Source of the DNA: Gymnorhina tibicen
Taxonomy: Eukaryota; Chordata; Aves; Passeriformes; Artamidae
DNA: 64,000 nt
Assembly (NCBI GenBank): GCA_013399875.1
Contig: VXAZ01002271.1
Location: 219,624-283,623 of the forward strand
Direction of reading: 5' to 3'
Shown: positions 12,901 to 24,900 of the stretch, in pieces
How the letters are laid out: each line of letters starts with the position of its first letter
Position numbering within the stretch: the first letter of the stretch is position 1
Made by a program: the position numbers and the translations under genes
The notes under the pieces: model-generated
Seen by the model: the letters and a program-made list of their open reading frames with translations, nothing else
Databases searched by the model: none
Told to the model about the DNA's origin: nothing

Positions 12901-15900
12901 CAGCCGGAAGAAGTGCTGGTGATTTCTCTGGGGACAGGTCCACAGATCACTCCAGGAATGATGTCAGAAAACGAGGTATCCAGAAACGATGACATCTCAG
13001 ATGTTTTGAACCCTGCAGCCTCTGTCTTCTCTAAGAGCAGAGCAGTGAGGCTGCAAAGCTGAGTTTTGGTAGTAAATCCAGAATGGGAGTTAAAATCCTT
13101 ACTCCGTGTTACTGAACTTGGGGGTTGTAGCTTTCAAATTTGCCTTTGTTAGGTGGGGTTCTTCCCTCACTTCAGAAGCTTAAGAGTGAACCTGGGCTAT
13201 TGTTTCTGAGCCTGAAGAAACTGCTGTGTCTCTCTGCATGCCCTGTCTTTCGGATCCAGGCACGCAGGTGAATGACAGAACTGGAGCACTGATCCTGATG
13301 CTTTTGGCAGCTTATGAAAGGCACAGGCCCAGGTTCTCGTGAGGGCAGAGCTGAGCTCGCAGTGCCCTCAGTGCCTGCAGACTGTTCGTGGGGCAGGGCT
13401 GGTGTTCCAGCCTTTTCCTTCTCCAGCCGTAGCACGGCTGCTGCTTCCAGCTTTGCTCCCTGCCTGGTGCTTGGGATTATCTCCCCTGGCAGCCTCATGC
13501 AGATCCTTTCCATGTTGCACTGCTCTGGGGGGTGATGAGGGAGCTGTGGCTCTGCTGTTATCAGGACATGCCTGATGTCCATGGGGTGGTTCCTTGCATT
13601 CTCCCCAGGCTCTGACTTGGGAGATTGCTGTCTTTTTTCAAACAGAACGTTAGAAATTCGATTGTTCCATTAACAATTTGAAAACATGTCTCCAGTGTTT
13701 TTTTTGCTATTTAATTATCTGAAAAATAGATGATTTTAATGAAGTCTTGTTTCTTTCTCCCACTCTCCAGGTGTTAAATATGCAGCTTGCAGATGGCGGG
13801 CAAGGAGATGTCCCCATCGACGAGAACAAACTCCATGGTAAACCTGATAAAACCTTGCGCTTTTCCCTCTGCAGTGATAATCTGGAAGGAATATCTGAAG
13901 GTGAAGGGCTGCTTAAGTCTTGAAGAAGTTTTGTTGCTCTTTGTTTTTCCCCCCCTTAACTCTAAAAGGAAGGTGTGTTAAATGCAGCATCTTGTCTTTG
14001 CTGTTTTGAAGGCTGTGCTACTTCACCCTGAGAGCCTGTCTTCTCTCTTAGTTGTTCAGAGAATAAAGCCTGGAGCTAAATTTTGACCTACAAGGGCATA
14101 ACTGAGTCTGAGAATTAGGAAGAGAAAAACTAAGTGTGTTTACAAAGAGAAAATAGAGGGATTTTTTTAAAATTAAACTTAAGTGCAGTACTAGTTATTA
14201 AGATAATCTAACTTAGCTCTAAACTTGGACTTCTCAGACTTATTTTTAATCATGTTTTAATTAGCTGTTACATATCTCAGAATAGTTTCTGCACAACTCC
14301 TTTATATGAACCTCAGGCATAACAAAGCACAGGTGTCTGTGGGATGGAAGAGGTTTGGACACATCACTTCTGCATTATTTTGTATAACTTCCATAACTTC
14401 ATTTTTGCTCTCTGTCTCCAAAATAAGAAAACAAATTCATGTACAAGTAGATAAATTAAAGGCAAAGACTTTATTGGCTTTTTAGTTACAGTTAAGTACA
14501 GTAGTGGTGAGAGTCAGTATTTTGTGTTGGAACTGCTACTTCATTTCTTGTAATCTTTCTCGTGAGTTTTTGTGTCCTGAACTGTTAATACTGTATATTT
14601 AGGAACTGTTATTCGAACCAGTTTTAAGGTAAAATCTGTTTTCCCAGGCCCTTCCAATCGCTCCAACTCTGTGTCGTCTCTGGATCTGGAAGGGGAGTCG
14701 GTGTCGGAGCTCGGCGCGGGCCCCTCCGGGAGCAACGGCGTTGAGGCTCTGCAGCTGCTGGAGCACGAACAAGGCAGGTGCCAGTTCTCTCTTACGAGTG
14801 CCTGAGGTGCTGTAGATGCTAAAGCCAAAGTATTGTGGAAAGAGGTTGCAAAATTGACTAATTCAAGAAAAAAAAAGTACAATCGGTCTTGTATTTATTT
14901 GTGGTTTTGGTTTGGTTTGGGGTTTTTTCCAGAGGTTGTGGTGTCTTCAGCCTGGAGATACTCAAAATGTGACTGGACGTGATTGTGAGCAACCTGCTGT
15001 CCCTGGCCAGGGCAGGGGGTTTGGGCTGGAATGGTCTCTGGAGGCCTCAGCTTTTCTGTGATCAGTTGTTCCTCTACAGGAATTGTATCAGTGTTTTTGT
15101 AGCACTACATTTCATTTATTTTTTCTGTCAATTTAGTTGATAGGTCACCATGTGTACTTCCAGATTTTTCTTCTTATGTCTCAAATGTGTTCTTCCTTCA
15201 AACCACTGCCTTACCTGACAGAATTAGGGGGTTGTTTGTTTGGGATTTTTTTCCTAATGTACTCTTACAGGTTTTCAATCTGAAGTAATTGGAGAAGCCT
15301 TTCAGAAAATCAAGAACTGTTTCTTTTTCCACAGCCACAACTCAGGATAATCTGGATGACAAGCTCCGTAAGTTTGAAATCCGTGACATGATGGGTCTGA
15401 CTGATGACAGAGATATATCAGAAACTGTGAGCGAAACCTGGAGTACAGATGTCTTGGGAAGTGACTTCGACCCCAACATCGACGAGGACCGGCTGCAGGA
15501 AATTGCAGGTAATGGGTGTGCTCTGGGTAGGTCCTGTGCTGCTCTGGAACCGAGGCTGCAGAGCCCTCCTCCTCCTCCTCCTCCTCCCTTCCTCAACAGG
15601 GGCATTTCCACAGATTCAACTGGAGATTTGCTGCAGGAGGATTTTTGTGTGCATGACCTGGACTGTTCTTAGTTACTCATTTCTTTTCAACATTGTGTTT
15701 CCTGATTGCTTTATTAAGGACACTTAAGATGTGTTCTTACTTTTCTCTCTAGAGCTGACTCCCCAAGCCCAGCTCTAGCCATACGCTCCGGCTTTACTTT
15801 TGCAGGTGCAGCTGCAGAGAACATGCTAGGCAGCTTGCTGTGTTTGCCAGGTTCAGGATCCGTGTTGCTTGATCCCTGCACAGGTTCAACCATATCAGAA

Positions 15901-18900
15901 ACCACAAGTGAGGCGTGGAGTGTGGAAGTATTACCAAGTGATTCAGGTCAGAATTGGGCAGTTTTTGCTTATTTCTTTAGCATGATTCTAAGACTCTTCC
16001 AGAGGCATAGAATGCAAAACAACAGCCTCTTCCTCTTCCTCTTTCTTCAAGAAATTACTGTCCTGCAGTTAAGATAGTTTTTGTGAATACTTCCAGGATT
16101 AAAAGGACAAAATGTTCTTAGGCAGAAAGAAGATGGAAAGCATTGGGAGAGACTTCTGTTACTTAAGAAATTCTTAAGGTCTGAAGGGGAAGAGAAGGGT
16201 TTGCAAAGCAAACGTGTTCTTGCTTTCCTTCCCTGTGGTGCTGAGTAGAAGCTATCCAGGACCACGGTTTGCTTTGGTTAGTGAAGATGTGGCTATATCC
16301 TGTTGTCTAAGAAATACAACACTTAAACCAGTAAACACTCCTTAGCACGCCTGTGCAGACAGAGCATTGCTGTCTGTGCAGAGTCCTGCCTTCGGTACCA
16401 AAGGATGTAAGAAAACTCTTGCCAAAGTGGTTGAGTTACCTTAAAACTTGATACACTAAATCAACACCCCCCTTCCTTCTGCTTGTGAATGTTTGGGGAG
16501 CATGGCATTGAGTAATGATACTCTCTCTCTCTACTCTCCATTGTCTCCCTTTTGTAGAGGCTCCAGACTTAAAACAGGAGGAAAGACTCCAAGAACTGGA
16601 GAGCTGCTCTGGGCTGGGTAGCACATCCGATGACACAGATGTGAGGGAGGTCAGCTCTCGGCCCAGCACTCCTGGCCTGAGTGTTGTATCAGGTGTGTGG
16701 AACTGTCCCTGAAAATGCTGCTCTATCACAGCATGGTCAGCACTCACTTTGCTGCACGTGCTTTATTTATACATCACTTCACTGATAAAATAATGCCCTG
16801 CACTCATTCTGGAATTTTCAAGGCAGTGATTCTTTGCTCACCTCAGAGAAGAAATAAAAAAGGCAGCAGAGAGGTGAATGCCCTGTGTTACAATAGCAGT
16901 GATTAGTAGAGGAGTGTTGCTTTGGAAGAAACTCCAAACTTCCTTGCATTTAATTACCACAACTTGTTTTATTTAAGTAAATCATAGCTCTAGTTCTTCA
17001 TTTTCTGCCAAGTTTACAAGAGTGGAGTATCTTTCTAATGCCCCTTGTCAGAGTGTATTCATGGCTAGGGTAACGCTTTTGAAGACGTAGAGCAGAAATA
17101 AACTGTTATTTTAGGAATATAGAAGTTCATAGTGTCTGTAGGTGCTACTGTGAGTTAGAACTTGATTATTCACTGTCCACCAAACATTTCAACAGCCTCA
17201 GGATTTTGCTTCCTTGCTCTCTGAAGGACTATTACAGATGCTTCTTTTGTTATGTGTAAGGTATTAGTGCAACATCTGAAGATATTCCTAACAAGATTGA
17301 GGATCTCAGGTCTGAATGTAGCTCTGACTTTGGGGGAAAAGATTCTGTAACAAGTCCTGACATGGATGAAACAGCCCACGGTAAGTTACTTATCTGGAAT
17401 CCCTTATGAACACAAGTGACATTTGTGGAATCCTTAAATTTTACAATTTCTCCCAATTTTAAAGTGCTGGTACTAAGCTTAATATTTTCCTTATTTGCCA
17501 GTACTGTATTTGTTTGACAAAGAGACTCCAGTGCTTTGCAGTTCTAGAGCTTGAGTGCTAGATCTAAGATTCCTAATTTGGTTTGATTACGTTGACTGTC
17601 CTCTTGCATTTTGGAATTGGGCTGTTCCTCAAGAATTCCCCACTTCTTGTGATGTAATTCTTTGATCATTTCAATGTACTGCAGTGATCTTTCCATGCAG
17701 GAATATCTTTACAAATACTTTGCAGTAAAAGTTTTGTACACTTTTGTTGCTGAGGTCTGTTTTTCCAGTCTCTCGTGTTGGAGGCAGTTTTGGCACGGCA
17801 TTAACTTTGTTCTCTCTGTATTTCAGGAGCCAGTCAGTTGACATCTCCTCCTTCTCAGACAGATTCTTTGCTTGCATTGTTTGACCCTCTGTCCTCAAAT
17901 GAGGGTGAGTTACAAAGATTAAACTTTGTTTTAAAAATAGGCATTTTTGATGCTTCTATGTTACTATCAGGTAATTTGGAATAACATTAAAAGAAATGTG
18001 TGTGACTTCTTTTCTGCTTGTGACCACAGGTGTGTCAGCTGTAGTAAGGCCTAAAGTGCACTATGCAAGACCCTCTCATCCACCTCCAGATCCACCCATC
18101 TTGGAAGGAGCCGTGGGAGGTAACGAGGCCCGATTGCCGAACTTTGGGTCTCACGCTTTAATTCCAACTGACCTGGAAGCCTTCAAGCAGAGACATTCCT
18201 ACCCGGAGAGGCTGGTCCGCAGCAGGAGTTCGGACATCGTGTCCTCTGTCCGGAGGCCCATGAGTGACCCTGGGTGGAACAGACGTCCTGGGAATGAGGA
18301 GAGGGAGCTGCCCATGGCCTCCAGCAGCGCTGGGGCAGCAGTGCTGGTGGCCGCCTCTCAGTCCTCATCGTCATCTCCCAGCAAGGACTCCTCCAGGGGA
18401 GAGGTGAGGCTTCTATCCATCATTTTAATTTTATCTCTTGTGCCCGCTTTAACTATGCATCTAATGCCAGAAAGTTGGAATTAAATGTCTTTAGCCAAGG
18501 AATTACAACACACTTTTGTTACCCTTTAAACATTGGCCAATAATGCTTTATAAGAAAACAGATGTTCGGAGTGGCTTAAATGGATCTGGCTTCTCTTAAA
18601 TTTACTGAATGAGGTTTACTGGATTTTGTGGTACTTCAGAAATAGATTCATTGTAGTGTTAAACTGCAGCAGCCTGAGAATTAATTTTCTTTAAGAAAGA
18701 AATAAGTGAATTCATGACTATGGGTTTGTATTTGCAGGATGCCTTCTTTAGGAGAGATATTTCTGACTTAATCTGCTCTCTGTGCTTTGCTGTAGTTCTG
18801 TTTTTACAGTCAGTGTAGCAAAAGCTGATGTGAAGGAGAAATTTTCTCTTTACACTTGATTTGGCAAATGCTCAAATGTAGACTCTGCCCTTGCACAGAT

Positions 18901-21900
18901 TGAGGAACGGAAAGACAGTGATGATGAGAAGTCTGACAGGAACAAGCCCTGGTGGAGGAAGCGTTTTGTGTCTGCCATGCCCAAAGGTAGGATCATGTCT
19001 GTCTGGGTTTGGTACTTCAGTCAGAGTTCACACTGCCTTTATTATATCTTTAGGCACGTTTGCGGTTAAAGTATAAATAAATATGTAAATAAAAATGGGA
19101 AGGTACCTGACTCCCATGGCTAGTAGTTCCCTGGAGGGTGCTGTACCTCGAAGGCAAAACTGTTCTGCCTGACCTCATGTCTGTTTAAGGTGGAGCTGGC
19201 TGTAGATGATGACAGTCCAGCTCTGCTCTACCCCATGAATAAGCTTATTCTTTTATGGAAATCGATTTGATGAAAATTTTCTGCATTAGCCACTTCCTTA
19301 AAGTTTCTGCTATTTGGCCATTTATCTCAGAGTAGTCTTTGATGTGGTACCTTGCATTTTCAGCTCCTATTCCATTTAGGAAGAAAGAAAAACAAGAAAA
19401 AGACAAAGATGACATGGTGCCTGACAGATACGCAACACTTCAAGGTATGTGAATAAGATCATCACAGTAATTTTCTCTCAGAACATGCCTCCTGGAGCTC
19501 CAGAGTGCCCACCAGGTAGCTATTGACAGACAGGTGTGTGCTGTTGTAGTTCATGTTCAGAACTGGCATTTTGAATAAGAAAATAGATAAGATTCCCTGA
19601 CTTGAAGGCTGCTTTTAAGTTGTCACATGTCTGTCTGTGCATGCAGTGGATTCTCAGCTCAAGTCCTCACTTTCCCCCCCTCATTTTAGAGCTGCTGTCC
19701 TTGTCACAGCTGAGCTGTAAGGATAGCTGTACACACAGTCCTGTAATAGTTACTTAAGTGTTAAATTAAACATGGTTTGAACCTGGGTGTTTTGTTTTCT
19801 GTTTGCCTGATCCTTTCTAGAAGTCTTCAAATATCCAAGAGCCAATTGTGCATGCAGTATAAATGTGCTGAGGATCTGCTCAGGATCTGACTTCATTTGT
19901 TCACTTTGATTGTACTGTTTGTTTTCTGGCTTGCTTCAGACTTTATTAATACGTTTGAATTTGGGCTACATGGGACACAAGCAGCTCTTTGTTTGATCTG
20001 GCTAAAAACAGAGTCCAAATGTGTAGGCTTAAGTTTTTGTATTTGCTTTCAGTTGGCCCAACACCAGGGTAACTCCTGCTGTTTTTTATGGTCCTTTCAG
20101 ATGATCCCAGCCCAAGGCTCAGTGCACAGGCACAAGCTGCTGAGGACATTCTGGACAAATACAGGAATGCAATCAAGAGAACGAGTCCTAGTGAAGGAGC
20201 CATAGTGAACTACGACAGTGCAGGTGAGAACCTGGCTTTTGTAAGCACCTCCAACATAATTTCTCCTCCTTAAAGATAAAAACACTTCAGTATTCTAGAC
20301 CAATGTTAGTATTAGCAGCTGAACAGTGTGACCTTTGAACAAGGAATGTTTTTGTCAAATAATCTGTGGGCCAGTCCCTCAGAGGCTGGGAATTAAATCA
20401 GTGTTCCCAAGGACAGCTCTTTCATATTGCCATTGCGGGGGCTGGTTGTTGATAGCACACTTCTTACCAGTTTTTTGATTTGTTTTGTTTTAAATGGCAC
20501 TGAAGAAACTTCTGTAGTTTCTTCTTAGGAGCTTCTAGGTTGTATGTTTCAATATGCTTTTTTCATATATCCAGAACAAGCTGGTTTATTTGCTGTCTCC
20601 ATTCTCTCCCTGACCTTAGAATAACGAGCAGGAAATTAGTCTGGTTTCTTCTTCTGACTGCTCTCTTCAGGTGTAATGTGTTTTTCGTTTCCGCAGAGGC
20701 AATTGGGGATGGTGAGAGCATGCATGACTCCCCACGGGACGAGGCTTTGCAGAACATGTCTGCAGATGACCTCCCAGACTCTGCAAGTCAAGTAGCACAG
20801 CCACAAAGTTCTGCTTTCTCCTATAGGTAAATATATTTGCAGGTTTTGTCTTACCCACAAAGTAGAATTAAGAGCTGAAGCTGTGTGATTGGTTCCCACA
20901 AGAATCTTAATATAGATTCATTGTAAACTTTTATGTGCTTTTATAGTTTTAAGCATCTCAAACTGTCATATTTCCACTGACGAAGGAAGGATGTTATAAC
21001 CTGAGAGGACAGAGCAGTTCAGTGTTTAGGAAAATCTCTTTGAAAATGGTGCTGTATCAAAAGAACTGATATTCTAAAGTCTTGACAATGTTGTATATTA
21101 AAATGATGTTAAATAACTTCTAGGCAGTATTAAATAAGAAAGTAAAGACTTCTTACTGAGTAAGCAGACCTCTCATCAACTGTGTTAAGAAAATATTTTT
21201 CCTCTTTAAGGGATGCAAAGAAGAAACTGAGATTGGCTCTTTGTTCAGCAGATTCTGTTGCCCTCCCGATGCTGACACATTCAACAAGGAATGGTCTCCC
21301 AGACCACACAGACCCCGAAGGTAAAGGTTCTTTGTGCTGTGTGTGTCTCTCCTTGTCCCCATGTGATGGCACTTGTACTGCACCATTTATGGTCCCTTCT
21401 CTGCCAGAGATATTGAGGCTGCCTTTTGCCCCCAGAATATTTTCATTCTTACTCCACAGACAAGCCTGCCATCTCAACCTGGTCTAAGGCTTTTTTGTAA
21501 TGAAGTATCACAGATACAGTGCAGGTAGAGCCTGAAGCTATAGAATAGACTCTTAAATACAAGTTCTGTTGGGAGTTGTGCTACTGGAATGATTTACTGG
21601 GTCTTTATGTTGACTTTGTATAAATGTGGTGTGTTGTAACCCTTCATTCACTCTAGGTTTATTTGCAGACAAGTGAATATGTCACCTTATCTGGTCCTCT
21701 TCACGTTTCAGAATGGTTCTAAATAGTAGATGAGATAGTGATATGGAAGCTTATCCTCTGATACCTTGAAAATTCAAAAAGGCTTATTAAATTGTTCTAA
21801 AATAACATTTATTGCCTAATGTGCAGAAGTTTTATTTTAAACCATTAATGTGTTTCCCATATTCAAAAATAGTTTATTCTCATCATGCCTACATTTCTTT

Positions 21901-24900
21901 TCCTTAATATTTTTCCTCTGTTTTTTATTAGATAATGAAATTGTGTGCTTCTTGAAAGTTCAGCTGGCTGAGGCCATCAACCTGCAGGACAAGAACCTGA
22001 TGGCGCAGCTGCAGGAGACGATGCGCTGCGTGAGCCGCTTCGACAACAGGACCTGTCGGAAGCTGCTGGCGTCCATTGCAGAGGATTACAGGTAGTTTGT
22101 CCAGTGTCTCGTTAGCAAGGGGTTCCCAAATTCATATATTTATTCTCTAGGAGATTGGGAAGATCCCTTTTGTTCTAAATTGGACTTAACCAAAGCAGGT
22201 TATGGCACCTCTGCTTCCCCACAGAACAATGCAATTGTTTTGTCTCACCCATGTGAGGCAAACTTCCGAATTCAGGCATTGCTTTGTTTTAAAAGCAACG
22301 AGTTGAGGCATCCTTTGCACTGCAACTCAGCAGCAGTTTGTAAAGCTATTAGCCTCTGTCTTTATTAACAGTCTGATGTAGAGGCCTCTTTGCTTTAGGA
22401 AAAGAGCTCCATATATCGCTTATTTAACTCGCTGTCGCCAAGGCCTGCAGACGACACAGGCGCACCTGGAGAGGCTGCTGCAGAGAGTCCTGCGAGATAA
22501 AGAAGTGGCCAACAGATACTTCACTACAGTGTGTGTGAGGTTACTGCTGGAGAGCAAAGAAAAGAAAATAAGGGAGTTCATTCAAGGTAAGATTAGTGCA
22601 GACCGAAGTGTTTATATTCCTTTACTCCATATTTAGATGCTGACTTGGGTTAATGTTTTAAAATATGTCTTTTGATCTGAGGAGTAGATTCCTAAAATGA
22701 TTTTAATTTCAGATGGTGAATTAATGGCTAAAGAGACAGATTACTGTGACTTTACAGTATGTTGTGGCAGCTAAGCCATGGTAATCGTCTGCATTTTTCA
22801 TGGGCTGAGAGAATGAAGGTAATTTGACCTTACTTGGCCGAAAAAGTTATGCTAAATCACATTATCTGCCTCATGGCAGAAGCATGAGTACTATTAGTTC
22901 TTTTATATCTACTGATACATGATGAATTAAGTTGCAGCATTCAGTTCTTAGTCCAGAACCTATGGTTGCACCTTAGAAGATATGGGGGATCGTAATAGTG
23001 TGAATCAAGTGAATCAAAGATTCGAAAATATCACAGCATAAGAGATAGTGGCACCAGGAAACTCAAAACAGCTGCTTATACCAAACTGGTTCTATGTTCT
23101 CTGTGCACATACCTGACTAAATGAAGCACATAAGGAATTTGGAGTCAGTTCTTGCTCCTGGAGCATATAGTGCTGCATATTAAATGTGCCTGAAAAACCT
23201 ATCAGAAAGAATACTTTTTTACTTAAGTGAATGTTCTTTCTCTTCCTCCTTTTTCTCAGATTTCCAGAAGCTCACAGCAGCAGATGATAAAACAGCCCAA
23301 GTAGAGGATTTTCTCCAGTTCCTGTATGGGGCTATGGCTCAGGATGCCATATGGCAGAATGCCAGTGAGGAGCAGCTCCAGGATGCACAATTAGCCATAG
23401 AGCGCAGTGTGATGAATCGCATTTTCAAACTCGCCTTCTACCCTAATCAGGATGGAGATATTTTGCGTGACCAGTAAGTTAATGGAATTCGAAGGACTTG
23501 TTTTCTCTTTTGCAGTTGGTGCAGTAAAAGCTGTGCAGCCCTCCTGTGACAGGCTTGTCTGAGTCAGCCACACAAACTCGTGTTTTTGTTCAGAACATTT
23601 TGTAAAAGAACAAGGAAGGGCTTTAGCATCGTGTGCAAATGCGTTTGCAACAAACTGCTAGAACAGAATAAAGATGTAAGTGTAATGATTTGGGGTACAG
23701 ACTGTCAGGTCTGCAAGTGTGTGTGCTGAGAGAATGATCAAAACCTGGTTCAGGGCTGGACATGGTCCATTTTCTGGTTTGAGTCAGTATTTTCCATGCA
23801 TTTGGGGTTTCTGTGGTTTAGAACAGATGCTCTTGGGATGCTCTAGAGGACATGTGGTTGTTCTTGGCTGTACAGAACAATCCTCTGCATCTTCACTGAC
23901 CTGGTGTCCATCAGCTGTAGGGCCACATTCCTGAAGATCTTTCTTGTCCTATCAAACATAAAACAGGTGGGAATCCCCAGCTGGCTGGCTGCTGCTTACT
24001 TTTCACTCTTGTTTTTTGTGTTTTCAGGGTCCTTCACGAGCACATACAGAGGTTATCCAAAGTAGTGACTGCAAACCACAAGGCACTTCAGATACCTGAG
24101 GTAACAAATCTTTTCCTTTGCTTCTGTATGGGTGTTGGGGTTTGGACTGGGACTGGGATGGGGAGAGGATTGTTCTGTTTTACACTTAGAAGGGTTGCTT
24201 TGCTGTCTGTGACAGCTGAAATATCCTGCAGGAAAAATACACTGTACCCATGTCTTCCATTTACCCAGCACTTTCACTTTTCTCCTGGCTATTAGGGTAA
24301 CTACAAGCAGGTTGGTGGGCTCAGGGGGTCTGTCAGGGGCTGCGTGTCTGCAGCTGCCTAGTTCTCAGTTCACACGTGAAGTGTGAGTGTTCACAAAGCT
24401 GCTGGTGAGGAAGAGAGCACCTACGGCTCTGCCTTCATCTGGAACAGGGTTCTGAGCAAGTCATGAAGAAGAACAGACTAATTTTGTGAGTTGCCCACAG
24501 AGTACTGGCTCCTTACAGTGTTTTTATAACCCATCAGGAAGCCACCTTCACTGTGAGTGTAATGTAGCCGTCTCCAAATCACAGACTCACGGAGTGGGTT
24601 GGGTGGGAAAGGCCCCTAAAGCTCATCTCGCCCCACCCCCTGCCATGGGCAGAGACACCTTCCATGAATCAGGGTGCTCAGAGCTCTGTCCATCCTGGTC
24701 TTGGACACTTCCAGAGGTGGGGCAGCCACAGCTTCTCTGGGCACCCTGTGCCAGGGCCTCACCATCCTCACAGGGAACAATTTCTTCCATATATATAGCT
24801 TAAATCTCCATTCTTTCAGCTTGAATTCATCTTGCCTTAAAGCTTCCCATTTCTCCAGAGCCTGTGAGCCTCTGCTACTTCAGCTCCTCTGTGGTGCACA

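Noticed and set aside
13172..13582. A 136-codon minus-strand frame in GAPVD1 intron 6
   Set aside because: It has no family similarity and lies in moderately GC-rich intron sequence; the forward strand is equally open.
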